Positions 1 through 12,650 of a stretch of DNA of 64,000 bases are shown here, piece by piece. Location: positions 4,527,471 through 4,591,470 of the forward strand of contig CM034304.1 of assembly GCA_019925795.1 (NCBI GenBank). The letters run 5' to 3'. Below the pieces are notes generated by a model that made no database searches, was not told the DNA's origin, and worked only from the letters and a program-made list of their open reading frames with translations. A program made the position numbers and the translations under genes. Position 1 is the first letter of the stretch; each line of letters begins with the position of its first letter. Source of the DNA: Dendrobium chrysotoxum. Lineage: Eukaryota; Streptophyta; Magnoliopsida; Asparagales; Orchidaceae.

Positions 1-9
1 CGCCTATCC
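1..9. repeat. Probable remnant of the 51-bp satellite left of the CACTA element
   Basis: The bases before the CACTA terminus contain gcctatc, which matches the satellite variant tgcctatca. The sequence after the other CACTA end (cctagaggatcaaaac) continues the same satellite unit. Together they rebuild a normal unit, with CC shared on both sides. Nine bases are weak evidence alone; the continuation at 15105 makes it credible. Confidence 0.5.
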
Positions 10-180
10 CACTACAAGAAAATGGGGCAATAGCGACAAAAAAATAGAGACAAAAAGAAATTGGTCGCTAACAATATCTTTTAGCGACCAAAAATAAGTA
101 AGGCCTCTAAAAATAAGTTTGATATTAGCCACAAAAAAAAAAATTGGCTGCTAATTTTGTCGCTAAAAGTCAAGAGAAAT
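10..180. repeat. CACTA left TIR and subterminal repeats
   Basis: The TIR begins at 10 and matches the right end over 14 bp exactly, then imperfectly to about 28 bp. Behind it are short direct and inverted copies of (T)AGCGAC(C)AAAA and TTGGTCGCTAA, for example near 32, 60, 83 and 146-170. In En/Spm, repeats in this position are the binding sites of TNPA-type proteins. That role is inferred here from family and position. Confidence 0.88.
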
Positions 181-279
181 TTTTTCACAAATATATACAT
201 GTCATTTTAGTGACTAATTATTCTTTTTAATTGTGTACATAATCGTACGCTTCGCAGATATGTCAGAGGTACAAGAAGG

Positions 280-382
280 GCAGCGCCCCCTAACGGGGTT
301 CGACCTGCCCGGTCAGGTCGCAGGGTCAAGGGGCAGTGCCCTTGCGGGGGTCTCCGGGAGCAGCGCCCTTCATAGAGGATCA
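280..382. other. GC-rich insert in the CACTA 5' subterminal region
   Basis: A roughly 100-bp GC-rich block stands out in very AT-rich surroundings. It contains partly complementary pieces such as gggcagcgccccc, gacctgcccggtcaggtc and ggggcagtgccc, so it could fold into several hairpins. Overlapping reading frames here look incidental. Function unknown; it may be a fragment of another element. Confidence 0.5.
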
Positions 383-705
383 AAATAATTTTTATTGTAA
401 GATTTTTTTTTAAATTCAATTTAAAATTTATATTTTTATGATGATAAATATAATAATTTATTGATTAAATAAATTACAATATATATTATCTAAAATTTAG
501 TAATTACTTATTTAAATAAAACTATACACTATTAAAAAAACCCTACCCTCCCGATCTGGAAAGCCTCACGGACACGAATTGGTGAATTGCTCTCATTTTC
601 GCTACTACAGTTTGCCCTACCTCTTTAGCGACGACCTCCAACTGCAATCGCTAACTGCAATCGACGAACTCTAGCGGCCACGACCTCTCTCATTCGCGCG
701 TTGAT
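383..705. other. AT-rich stretch followed by a probable 5' UTR
   Basis: 383-540 is AT-rich with no feature. 541-705 becomes balanced in composition and CT-rich, with several GCGACGA/GCAATCG words, and leads into the ATG at 706. It resembles a plant 5' untranslated region. Confidence 0.35.
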
Positions 706-774
706 ATGAGTTTCTTCCCTCACAATTCTTCGGACAATCCTGCAAACTCGCCTCCGTCGGTTTCTCCTTCTCAG
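706..774 (+). pseudogene. Possible first coding exon of a captured host gene
   Basis: An ATG follows a GC-balanced, UTR-like stretch and opens 23 codons (start MSFFPHNSSDNPANSPP) rich in Ser, Pro and Asn. It ends at a plausible donor, CTTCTCAG followed by GTTATC. The peptide resembles the disordered N-terminus of a plant nuclear protein, but I do not recognise it. It could be the start of the coiled-coil gene captured at 12651-13985, a leader exon of the element's own transcript, or an unrelated capture. There is no direct sequence link between these options. Confidence 0.35.
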
Positions 775-3565
775 GTTATCCCTAATACCGTTCTTCTTCT
801 TTTCATTTCGAAATTTCTATGATCTTCTTTATACTATGCTTGCCTCTCATTTTATGGTATCATTCAACATTATTGGTTGTTATAGTTGCTTTTAGTGGTT
901 TGGGTTGATTTTCAATGGCTGAGAGGAAAATATCCAATGAATGCTTCTGTGTTGATTTTCACTCACCACTCACTATTTTGTATTCAGTTTTTTTTTCATT
1001 TTTAAGGAGAAATTGCATGATTACCCTCTGCTTTTGTGGAAGTAGGATTTCTTAAACGAACTTTTGAGTGAATATGTCTTCTATGTATACCTAATGCTGA
1101 GTAGCATTTTGCCTTCTTTTTGCCATAAACATCACAAAGGTACAAAGTCTTGATAAAGTTTACTTACCATAAAACTTGGTGTAGTTACATTGATACTAAC
1201 CAACCTTTTTTAGATTCTACAATCAAAATCAAAGCTGTTTTAGATGGTTGATATTATTAATATTTATCTCCTTAGATCTCTACATTTTATTCCATATAGA
1301 ATGGGCCCAAAAATACATGGAAGGTATTATAATTTGCATTTGAAACTAAAAACTGAAAAAAGAGAATAGAAAAATAGAAAAATCTGTAGTTTTTTATTGC
1401 TGTTTTTTTGTACAAAGGGTATGTTTGTTTAGGCTTTTACATAGGCTTTACATAAGGAAGATATTAAAAACCACCAAAATAATAAATGTATTAGGAATCA
1501 GATGCCCCATCTATCATTTGCTTCTAATACAGGGCTTGAGATCATATGATTGGCTTGAAAGCTGCTTTGGTTGATCTTGACATGATCTTTCATGGAAGAA
1601 TCCAAAAACCACCAAATAAAAAACGTCATCTTTTCATCAAATCAGCCAAGAGCTTTTTTTTTTAAGGTGTTCAATACTTAAAAAATGCAAAATTTGATTA
1701 CACAAAACGAGAAGCCAAAGAGGTTTCAAGGGTTGAAGATTAAACTTCCACACTTGTATTTCCAGCTCATGGGCTTGTAATTAGAATCGTCATCTTTAGC
1801 ATTGGTGATCATAAATTAAAATCATTGATCTCATTTTTATCTTCCTCTACTCTTCTTGAACCACTAACGAATTCCTAAGCATTGAAGATCCCTCGCCAGA
1901 CCAACAGGCGCTAAGTTTTAACATAAGTCAATAGAACGTAGACATGACATTCCAAGGGAAGCCAAGAACCGAATTTTACTAGCATCCTTAAGATAACCAT
2001 CCTCTTTCAACTCTCCAGCTTCATTTAAGAAATTTATAATCCCTTGCTAAAGAACGAACTTATAGGTAGAAACAACAATGACAATATGAAGAAGTTCAAA
2101 GATAGTAGGAATCATCTACAATGACAAGACTGGTGCAGATCAAGCATGTGCTTGTGGGATACCAGAGGGTGGATGCAAGAAAAAGATCAAATGGACGATA
2201 ATGAGTTGAGCGGCCTTAAAGCAGAAAGTTGATTCACTACCTTATCCTTTCTTATACAAGGAGAGTATTTGAGATTACTGTCTTTTGATATGATCGAAAC
2301 AAGTGTTTTTTGAAAAGAAACTAGAAAAAGGTTTACTATTATTTAGGATAGTACTCTGCTACAATTACCTAACAAATTCATACAAAAAATGAGATTGGAC
2401 TCCACTTTTTTTAGCTGGACCAATTAAACTGAGAAGATGACTACATATACTTTGGGATAGTGTTGATTGGTCGACCTAAGAAAAGTGGAGCCCAATCCCA
2501 TTTTCTTGTATGAATTTATTGGGGATTGAAGCTTTACTCTATTAATAATAAAAGTCTTCTTGACTGCAATTCAGCCCAAAAATAGTAATTACAATATTAC
2601 ATTGTAAATCTCCTTACTTTTCAAATAATAACCAAAGATTCCCAAGGATAAATTCTAAAATAGCAATTTGCATAATCAAGAAAGAGAAATAAATCGGTGT
2701 ACTGACTACTAACTAAAAGAATAGTACTGATAGGGAATTAATGATCTCCATCTATAAATTAAACATATATCATTGTTATAGCCAAGTCCTTCTTATGAAT
2801 AATGCAGACATAAGATAACATATAACAACTTGAAAAAGCCTTTCAGTTAAGAAACATCATTGGAACAAGTATTCTAGTAATATAAGAACGAGTTTTTTTC
2901 ATTCAAATAAGCACCCAATGGGGATGAGTATCGATTGACAAACCAAAAGAAAAATCACCAATTCCAAAAACTGATATGTTATAGAACCATCTTAAATCAA
3001 AAGTGCTAGCCCATCTCTATGAGAATTATGATAGAAGCAGAGCAGTGAAAAAATATTCCATCAGGTAATTAGGTAATTGAAAAAGTAATAAGAATGGCAA
3101 TGACAAGCTAAGTTGTAGAATAAACATCCTACTGCTTCATAACCATCAGAGAAAGTAAGTAATTAGGATTGCAAAACATTTAAGCTTAGAAGCTTGGCCT
3201 AGGAAAAATGAGTGTTAATGATTTTAATTATAAAAATATCTAAAAGCTTGATGTTTGTTTTGATAGACTTTTTCCTTTTCATAATTGACATTGATTCCCA
3301 AAATATTATTATATCATCCAAATTTTATATGCAATACATAGATTATCATCATTCCTAGCAATGAACTTTTAATATCTTCTTCAAACTTCATGTCTTTCCA
3401 TTAACATTGAATTTTCTATTATCTTCACAAAAAAATTCAAATGAGAAATGATTTGAAGCATATTATTTATGAATATTTACCTAAATGTAAATAATTTTTG
3501 AAAAGGGGTGTAAGATTAGTCATGCAATAATTATTTTTTCTTCATAATTTTGTCAGGTCAAAGCA
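775..3565. other. Non-coding 5' part of the CACTA element
   Basis: No open frame of note on either strand. The stretch is AT-rich and holds one foldback repeat (2371-2520). It ends in a pyrimidine-rich tract and an acceptor (TTTTGTCAG) just before the TNP2 ATG at 3566, so part of it is probably a 5' UTR intron. Confidence 0.5.
2371..2520. repeat. Foldback (MITE-like) inverted repeat inside the CACTA element
   Basis: The left arm at about 2371-2425 (starts AACAAATTCATACAA) is the inverted complement of the right arm at about 2464-2520 (ends TTGTATGAATTTATT). The match is about 85 percent over roughly 55 bp, around a 38-bp loop. Size and structure fit a small MITE or hairpin element. No convincing target duplication was found, so the family is unassigned. 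Confidence 0.65.
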
Positions 3566-6500
3566 ATGGATAAAAGTTGGATTAATCTCAACGATAGACG
3601 TTTGTGACAATATAAGGATGGGGTCACTGCATTTATTAAATTTGCCCATGAAAATAATCCTCAAAAGGAGAAGATTCGGTGCCCATGTCGATACTGTGCA
3701 AATGTCTTTTTTCAGACTTATAGTGTCGTAGAGAATCATTTACTAATTAATGGAATGCAAACATCATACATTGAGTGGACATGTCATGGGGAAACATCTC
3801 AAGCTTTCAGTGTTGCAGATTTAGGCAAAAGAGATGTGAATGATCTTAATAATACAAATGAAAAGGTTGATGAGATTCAGAAATCTTAGAGGATATACAT
3901 AGGGGAACTTTCATGAACTCTTCTCCCAACAATTCACCAAATGAGGAATGTGATAATATTATCAACAAACATGAAACAGCTATATTTGATAGACTACTGA
4001 AGGATGCACAACGTGATTTATACCCTGGTTCAGATTTATCTATGTTGTCTGCTCTTGTAAAGTTACTACACATTAAAGTTCTTAATCGTTGGACAAATAA
4101 ATCATTCAACATGATCCTTGAATTCATAAAATCTATCTTGCCAAAGGGTGAAACACTCCCGTCTTCATATTATGAATCAAGGAAGATTCTATCAGACCTC
4201 GGATTGGGATGTGAAAAGATTCATGCCTGTAAAAATGATTGTGCTTTATTTTGGAAAGATTATGAGGATAACGAAGAATGTCCTGAGTGCATGGAATCAA
4301 GATGGAAAGTTAATGATGGAAAAGGAAAGAAAATTCCTCATAAAATTCTATGCTATTTTCCCATTACATCTCGATTACAACGGTTATTTATGTCAAGAAA
4401 AACTGCTCATGAAATGAGGTGGCATAAGGAAAATCAGTTTGTGGATGAAAATTTAATAAGGCATCCAGTTGATTCTAAAGTTTGGAAGGATTTTGATATT
4501 AGTTTTCCTTGGTTTGCAGAAGATTCTCATAATGTACGCCTTGCATTAGCTTCAGATGGATTCAATCCTTTTGGTAATATGAGCACTTCTTATAGCATGT
4601 GGCCCGTCATTCTTATACCATATAATTTACCTCCTTGGAACTGTATGTCTTCTGAGTTTATGTTTATGACACTATTAATTCCTGGTCCAGTTGCTCCTGG
4701 GAAAGAAATAGACGTGTATTTAAAGCCCCTTATAGACGAATTGAATGACTTAAGGGTGAATGGTATCAAAACTTATGATTCTGTAAGTAGGAGTACCTTT
4801 CAAATGCATGCTGCTCTTTTATGGACTATAAATGATTTTCCAGCTTATGGTATATTGTCGGGTCATAAAGTACATGGTTACAAAGCTTGCCCAATATGTG
4901 ACAGTGAAACATCTTCACAATATTTGCGAAACAAAATTTGTTACATGGGTCACAGACGTTTCTTGCCTAAAGAGCACAAATGGAGAAAAAGTAGAAAGTT
5001 TAATGGCAAGCATGAAGTTAGAGTGAGACCTCAAGTTTTATCAGGAGATGAAATATTATCAGAAATGGAATCATTAAAGGATTTGAAGTTTGGAAAGCAT
5101 CCTAGCTGTAAAAAAAGAAAACGAAACCTTCATGAATCAACTCGGAACAAAAAAAGTGTATTTTTTGAGTTGCCTTATTGGAGAAGTCTCACGTTACGTC
5201 ATAATCTTGATGTAATGCACATTGAAAAGAATATTTGTGACAACATTCTTGGGACCTTATTAAATATAGAAGGAAAGACAAAAGATATAGAGAAAGCTCG
5301 TTTGGATCTACAAGATATGGGCATAAGGCATGAGCTACATTTGCAAAAACAGGGTGAGAAGTATCTTAAACCTCCAGCCTCTTACACACTATCTCCAAAA
5401 GAGATAAAAGGGTTTCTCAACTTTGTTAGATCAGTAAAGTTTCCAGACGGTTATGCAGCAAATATATCTAGATCAGTACATATTCGAAATGGTAAGCTTA
5501 TGGGATTAAAAAGCCATGATTATCATGTGCTGTTACAACGAATCCTTCCTTTAGGATTGCGTGGATATTTAAATAAGGATGTGCATAATGCTTTAAGTGA
5601 TTTGTCAAGATTTTTTAGGATATTATGTGCTAAGACATTGAGATTGGATGTGTTGGAGAAATTAGAAGATATGATCATCAATACAATTTGTCGGTTTGAA
5701 ATGATATTTCCACCTGCTTTCTTTGACATAATGGTTCACTTGGCTGTTCATTTGCCACGTGAGGCTATGCTTGCTGGACCTGTTCAGTATAGGTGGATGT
5801 ATCCAATTGAAAGGTTACTTCTTATGCTAGTAATGTTTACTTTATATATATATTTTATTTATTATTTGCATAAATTTTGATTAAGATTTGTTTATGTACT
5901 AGAAATCTAAGTGTTCATAAAGGGAATGTTAGGAACAAAGCTCGCCCAGAAGGATAAATTACAGAAGCTTATGTTGTTAATGAGGCATTAATATTTTGTT
6001 CTAGATACCTCCGCAGCATGAAGAGTAAAAATAATCAAGATGAAGAATATAATGATGATGTTCATTTGCATGGAAATCCACTTTCAGTTTTCTCTAGAAG
6101 AATACATCCTTTTGGTCAACCACTCTTCACTACATTATCTTGGAGTGAGTACAATTTAGTTCGATGGTATGTTCTTAACAATTGTGAAGAGTTAAAGCCA
6201 TACCTTAGGTATGTAATTAACTAAAATGTTGATGATATTACATTTATTTATAAATAATGTATTACTCTGCAATTAAATTCTATAAAAATTATGTGCCAGT
6301 GAACATGAGAATGAGTTATGAAAAGAAGATTCATTTATTCAAGATGTGACAACAAAGCAAAGAGAACAGTTTCCATTATGGTTTGAACAAAGAGTGAGAT
6401 ACTCAATTTCTTAATTTTGTTTACTATTTATATTTATAATTTTTTTCTAAAGTTCAGAATTTCACAAAATTTGATTCTTTTCTTGCTTCCAGATGAAGAG

Positions 6501-7278
6501 CTTGAATCTTCATAATTCATTGGAAGGTAACAAAGAGCTTTATTCTTTAGCAATGGGTCCAGATATTCGTGTTAATGTATATTCGGGGTGCATTGTTAAT
6601 GGAGTTAAGTTTCTAGTCAACCAACGTGACCTTCGGAGGGTAACCCAGAATAGTGGTGTATCAGGTCAGGGTTCTCATAAAGATGAAAGTATTGAATTCT
6701 ACGGGGTATTAACTGATGTTGTTGATTTGAGCTATATTGATGGAAATCATGTAGTATTGTTCAAGTGCAAATGGTTTGATCTTGAGCATAAAAAGCCCAT
6801 TGTAATTGATGATGATTTCACATCTATAAATATAAGTAAAACTTGGTATGATAATGATCCCTATGTATTAGCAGGTCAAGTTACTCAAGTATTCTATGTT
6901 CAAGATACAAAGTTAAGAGGTGATTGGCATGTTATACAGAAAGTGCAGCATAGGCATTTATTTGATCCCACTCTCATGAATTACTTGAATGAATATCAAC
7001 TTAACACTGATCAACTAACTGAAAATATAACATATCAAGTCGATGAGCAAAATGATATAAACTTCCAAGATGATTTTGGTGAGATTGGTCCCTTACATAG
7101 AGAAGATGTAGAGCCACAAATTTTGGATTCTGTACAAAATGTGCATGTACAACCAACTCAGACTGCTGATTTTATATATGATGAAGATGAAGAAGAGGAA
7201 TATGATGCAACATTAGCTGAATATTATAATGAAGATGATGTTGATGTACATATCAACATTGATAGTGATAAAGACTAG
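3566..7278 (+). pseudogene. TNP2-like CACTA transposase gene, broken
   Basis: TNP2 proteins cut the CACTA ends; the family is PF02992 with an N-terminal transposase-associated domain and C-terminal DUF4218 and DUF4216. All four parts are visible. 3566-3889 encodes the associated domain (IRCPCRYC, then YIEWTCHGE) with an in-frame TGA at 3605. A frame change near 3875 leads to the long frame 3913-5813. There the TNP2 core shows LASDGFNPF (D at about residue 215), NDFPAYG (D at about 308), CPIC and the DUF4218 signature GPVQYRWMYPIER. Predicted exons then follow at 5903-6208, 6300-6393 and 6493-7278, with canonical GT-AG borders that keep the family sequence in phase. Further stops are TAA 5955-5957 (replaces Ser in the usual EGSI) and TGA 6319-6321. 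The last exon is DUF4216 with an acidic tail. Recognition is firm; activity is very unlikely. Confidence 0.93.
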
Positions 7279-8071
7279 GTTGTTCTTTATAACTTATTTG
7301 TTTCATATATAATAATAACTTGATATATTTGCTTTTCAATAATATTTTTTGTTGTTTAATTTTGCAGTTTATTAAGTCATGGCTCCAGGAAAATGGATAA
7401 GCTCTCAAATAATTACTAATTACTCACATTTATGTGCACCATCAACTAGTAATAATGTGCAGCCTACATTAAAAAATGATGCTTCACATGTAGTTTCTAC
7501 TGCTAATAATGGTAAGTCGGTATTTTTTTTTAACTTATTAGGTTAAATTATTTTTAATGTTTTTTTTCTTACATGCTTAAACACTATCCTTTGATAAATA
7601 TAATTTCTTTTGTATATTAGAAGATCTTATTATTAAATGTTTGCATGTATCAATTGAAGGAGCTTTGTCTGTAAGAGAAGCATCGCCAATAGTTGATAGA
7701 CCTCATCCATCAGTACCAGAGAATGAGGCAACTATCATTGGTATTATTACTTATGGCTTTTTCATATTTAATAATTATGATAAATATAAATTACTTTCTT
7801 ATTTAATATTGAAAATAATGTTACTTTTTTTTTCCAGATTCAAGTTCAAAAAAAAAAGGGGTCCAAATAGAGGTGTGGCATTAGAGGACCATTATAGAAC
7901 AAAAGGTAAGGCATCAATATTAATTCCAGATGGCTTGAATAGGCCAGTTGGAGAGCATCATTCAAAGTTGTCTAGAGAGGCGGGTGTCATAATTAGAAAC
8001 TTTGCACCCATGCAAGTTGAAAGATGGGATCTAGTGATGCCGATAAAGAAATACTTTTAAAAAAATTGATG

Positions 8072-10999
8072 GTAAGAACTTTAATGATGATTTTAGTTAT
8101 TTGATGGTAAGAACTTTAATTATGATTTCTATCTCAAGCCTTAACCAAAATGCTTGAATTTTCATATTCAATTCTAGCAACAACACATCAATGCATAAGA
8201 TTACCTAACTATGTTGGCTGTCAGAGCGGCAGGGAGGTTGAAACATCTATAAAGTTACCCTTGTTTAACATTTTAGAGAACAACAACCAATGCTATCTTG
8301 TGAATGAGTGCTTTTGGGTGCTTTATTGGGAATTATAGAAATGTAACTTAGATTCTGATTGTATTCTACTTTATTTACTGAAAATGATTTTCTTTAAAAC
8401 AACAACCATTACCTCTAGCAAAGCCCTAGTAAATCACATTCTAATTACGATTTAAGCATGTTCAGAATTGTGTTGTGACTCGTTCATTTTTTAATCTATC
8501 TTATTTTTGTTTAGTATTATAATAAGTGAACACTGCCTTCAGTGAACTTGGTACATTGCTTATAATATAACCTCGGTTGATCAGTTTCAGACTGCTGGAG
8601 TGGTAACAGTGAATCATATTGGTGTCCACTTATTTTTTTGCTTCTTTTTAAGTTAGATTATAGTGGTTCAGTATCTTCTTTTATTGTTACAATAATCAAA
8701 TTAAGGGATAATAGCTTTGGATTTACTGATTCTGCATCCAAATCTTTAAATTCTATGTTATCTTGCATAACACCAACCAAACACAGTAATTTATTACGAT
8801 CACGTAAGATATTTGGAATCAACCATCATACTTTTGTTTTTAGGCTCAGTTTACTTTTTTGATAATGATGATCCAGGTGGTTCTAGGGTGTATCCAATAC
8901 AAATATAGAGTGCCCAAACACTTGAGAGGAATGCTATAGATAAATCTACTTTTGGGATATGCTTGGGTGACAGTATAATAAGGAGTTTTAATTTAGAATT
9001 CTTAATGAGAGATGATTTTTGAGGTATTTAATAATAAGCATTATCTCCCCCAAATAATGTTTTGAGATATTACTATTGTTTATAATTGATCAAGCAACCT
9101 CAAGAAAGTGTCAGTTTTACTTTTATGAAATTTCATTTTGTTGAAAAATATAGATATAAGAACTTTGGTAAATGATTTCTTGTTGAAGGAGATATTCTCC
9201 ATGAATGAAATAAAAATATTCTTTCCCATTATTAGTCTTATAGACTTGAATTTGATTTTTGAAATGGGTTTTCTATAAAAGGATGATTTTTTTTAAAATG
9301 GCATTGGTTTAAGATTTATCTTTTATTGTAAAGACTGAAGCGGTTCTAATGTGGATCATTAGTGAAGGGATATAAATCATGTAGCACCTAAGATATTGTT
9401 CACATGGGATGGCCCTCAAATGTTATAATGGATGATTGCACCTGGTTTTTATGTCACCAGTCATTGCACTAACACTACTTAGCTGAGAAGACATCATTGC
9501 TTGCAATATTTCCTGTACAGAACTGTGTGTGTCAGTAGGATCAGATTTAAGAGGTTGAGTTTGCGGCTGTATTGCAGACATATTTGCTAGTGCGGAGACA
9601 CAATTCATGCGAGAGATGTGGGCAGATAGAGCTATAATGTTATTGGAAGTAGGAGTTAGAGAGAATGGAGATGATGGATTGGGTTGGGACCGTGGTATTG
9701 AGTTGGAAGAGCTGGCTGATGGGATCTGGTTAGGATTCCCACTGCCAAATACACTATTCAGGCTATTCATCTGATTTTCTTGCCTCATGTTCATTGAATT
9801 CTGATGGAGAAGGCTTACCATAGGAGTTCCAGATGTTGAGGCCAATGATGGAGCATTATGAGAATTGTTTATAAGTCCAGTTCCATGTGAACTTTGCTCG
9901 TTCTGACTTGAGTTTTGCATCACATTTTGTTGAGTATCTTGTTGAAGAGTTTGTTGAGAATGTAAGCCAGGTGATAAGGAACTTCTTTTAGGGAACTTCA
10001 TCAAGCTGTCTGTAAAACAAAAGGTATAGTTAATTGTTCATAAAAATCAATAAAAAATAATCTAAAAAAATAAAATGTATATAGATTAACTAGTTAATCA
10101 TAGAAAATAGGTACCAGAATGCAATAACATTTCTATCAAACATGAACAATTAAAAACCCATCACTTCCACGGAAACTAAGGTTCAGTGCAGATAAAAGCC
10201 CGACTCCAAACCTTTTTTCACAGAAATAACACCTGCGCTTTCCATGAGCTATTCCCAATATATTAAACAACTTTGATTTCTTTTCATGATTGAACAGTTG
10301 ATGAAGGAAAACAGTGATGAAACTAAGGGGCTAATTAGGTCAAATACCCGATACATATTTGGGAATATTATAATTAACTCATTAAAGCTATGTGCACCTC
10401 TTCTCACCTCCCAAAGTCATCTTTGCTTTTCATCGACTTAAAGTGCTTATGATTGTGATTTTACTACACAAAGTTCTTTAAAATTCTCCTTTTTTTTTAA
10501 TTTCCAGTTTAAATTTTCAATATAAAGTGCCAAAAGTTTTAATGATTTGAAGTTCTTAAACCTTCTTCAATCACCACAAATTCTTAATTAGCTAAACTAC
10601 TTGAAAATTTAAACGACTTTTCACCAATTCATTGAAGAGTAGAACTATGACAGTTTATGTTCGTTAACAGCTCATATTTAAATGACTTTTACCTAGGTAG
10701 ATAATTGCTACTTTTTTTTAATTATCAGTCTGATATAGAATGTTTATCTCAAATATTTATACAAAATTGAATTCACAACTATGGTGTTTGATTTTTTTTT
10801 AATGATAGACATCATGAATCTCTGCCAAGCTTTATTTGGTTCTTGTGGAAAAATATTTTTTCTAGTTTAAATCATGCATCAATGCCTCTTGCCATTCAAT
10901 ATTTAACTTTATAGTTTGTCTAAAATATATGGAAGAAATGCTTGTTTAATTCTTTTTATTTTATTTTATTAATATGATTGCATGCAAAAATATTTGTAG
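8072..10999. other. Large TNPA-like intron carrying foreign DNA
   Basis: This 2.9-kb intron separates two conserved parts of the TNPA-like product. It holds an antisense SEUSS-like exon (9423-10009). The rest is AT-rich without supported coding. The donor region is duplicated: ATGGTAAGAACTTTAAT occurs at 8069 and again near 8102. Confidence 0.6.
9423..10009 (-). pseudogene. Captured C-terminal exon of a SEUSS-like (SEU/SLK) transcriptional co-repressor gene
   Basis: SEUSS proteins are plant Q-rich co-repressors that work with LEUNIG in flower and meristem development. The antisense exon begins at a good acceptor (GTTTTACAG at 10018-10010) and reads SLMKFPKRSSLSPGLHSQQ, the expected continuation after the SEU LIM-binding region. 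It then gives a Gln/Asn/Ser-rich tail with family landmarks: LLHQNSMNMRQ, IPRSQPNPSSPF, and SSVQEILQAMMSSQL near the end. The frame stays open for 193 codons. No other SEU exon, promoter or LIM-binding domain is present, so this is a fragment, probably picked up through the CACTA element or an insertion into its intron. Assignment to the SEU/SLK family is confident; which paralogue is not. Confidence 0.82.
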
Positions 11000-12153
11000 G
11001 TAAAGATTAATATATCCATTGAAGAATCACATGTAAAGGATTGTGTGATGCACACGATGAGCAGAAGATTTTCTGATTTTCACTCGAAGGCCTATATATA
11101 TTATAAAAAGCTTGGAGGTGGAGTGTTAGCAAGAAAGAAACCTTACAAAGAGCTTATTGAGAGACCAGATGATTGGATTTGGTTGTGCAATTTTTTTGAC
11201 TCAGAAAAATTTAAGGTATGGCTTTAATTTGAAAGAAAATATTAGTTTGCTAATTTACTTATATTCTCATTAGCGACAAATGAAACTTCTTATCATGTAA
11301 TGAATATGTGGGAAAAAAGAGTATTTAATGCTATGAGCAAAAAAAGATGGACATATACATGAAAGACATTAATATTTTTTAATACAGAAAAAATCGGAAT
11401 CAAACTCTCGGAATCATTCGATGTTGAAGTTTGTTCACCGAATGGGCACAAAATCCCTTGTAGCACATATGTATGATCAGGTATTTATAATTTTAAAACT
11501 GTTTAAATTTAAAAAAACTATTAATTTGTGAGACATATTTTGTTATGGTGTAGCAATTAAGTAGAATCGAATTATACAAGGTGGAGTTTACAGATAAAGA
11601 AAATAAATGGGTTTCTGAAGATTGCCAGGAAAAATATGTTAGTATAAATTAAACTTATTATAATTTCTTTATTAGTAATATTTCATCATTTGTGTGTTGA
11701 TTTTCTTTAAAACATATAGGATAAGATGATGGAAAATCATCAAAAAATTATTGACGAGGGAGGAATAGTTGATGAGGCAATAATTTGTGCTGAAGTTCTT
11801 GGTGAAACATCTTCATATATTCGTGGCCTTGGTTATGGGCCAAAGCCAATGAAGAAAATTAAATTTGTTAGATCAAATGCATCGTCCGAGAGAGAGGTTG
11901 AGCTTGAAACAAGTTTGAAAATTATACAAGAGAAATATGAGGAGCAGAGTAAAATCATTAAATGCCAACAGAAAACTATAGATTGGTTAAAAATGGTAGC
12001 AGAAAAATTGGGCATGCAGCCACCTAATGATGATGGTGAGTATTTAGTACAAGCACAGTAATGTATATTAAATCATATAAAAAAATTGTTAACTAATATT
12101 CTAAAATTCTTTTTGTAGGGGCAGACTTGTTAAATGAAGAAAATGGTGATTAG

Positions 12154-12650
12154 AGTCCGATTTATTTCTGTGGTTTCATACTTTATTGTTTTAAGTATCT
12201 TTTAATTGGTCTTTGCAGAATTTGTTGTCTAGTAATGTACCTTTCAAGTTTGAAGTGTTAGTTTCAATATTTACTGCTAAGTTATGGATTGCAAACATCA
12301 ATTTATTGCATTTTCCTTGCATTTTCAATATGTATTTCCTTGTTAGAAGGCGTAATTGCTTCGTTATTCACTTTTGTGTGGTTTGTTATTGTGATGTGAA
12401 TCTATCTTTCCAAATTTTGTGATTGAGAAGGGATGGTTTGTTGTTTCTTTCCTAAAGTCAAGAAAGGAATCATGATGAATTTTCTCTGATAGAAAATTTG
12501 CAGTGTACCTCTTAAGTTTTCTTTAAAAAAAAAAAGTTATAATTTCTTCTCCATATTTTGAGTTTCAAAGTGAAAGTCTCATGATTAGTCTCTTTTAAAG
12601 TATGAGAATGAAATATGGTGTTTGATCTCCTTTGATTGGAGACAAAATGC
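12154..12650. other. 3' UTR of the TNPA-like gene and spacer
   Basis: T-rich sequence after the TNPA-like stop codon. There is no family-like coding. It runs up to the captured coiled-coil gene. Confidence 0.45.

Larger units (their letters stand above)
7379..12153 (+). pseudogene. TNPA-like CACTA accessory protein gene (plant transposase Ptta/En/Spm family), frameshifted
   Basis: Predicted exons: 7379-7511, 7621-7740, 7838-8071, 11000-11215, 11388-11480, 11554-11637, 11720-12035 and 12119-12153, all with GT-AG borders. The product matches the Transposase_24 (PF03004) pattern: KRGPNRG, VGEHHSKLSREAGVIIRNFAPMQ, then MSRRFSDF, RPDDWIWLC, VLGETSSYIRGLGYGP, and a C-terminal coiled coil rich in Glu/Lys (about 11880-12030). 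In En/Spm, proteins of this position bind subterminal repeats and help TNP2. A one-base deletion near 8034 breaks the frame (expected DADKEILLKKL follows in another frame), and the A10 tract at 7850-7859 also leaves the predicted junction out of phase. The 8072-10999 intron is unusually large and holds foreign sequence. The gene lies directly behind TNP2, same strand. Confidence 0.85.

Noticed and set aside
207..419. 70-codon minus-strand ORF in the CACTA left end
   Set aside because: It covers the GC-rich insert, with no family match or codon signal, inside terminal repeats.
8150..8862. Short plus-strand ORFs in the TNPA-like intron
   Set aside because: No family resemblance; they lie in an intron and have normal chance length for AT-rich DNA.
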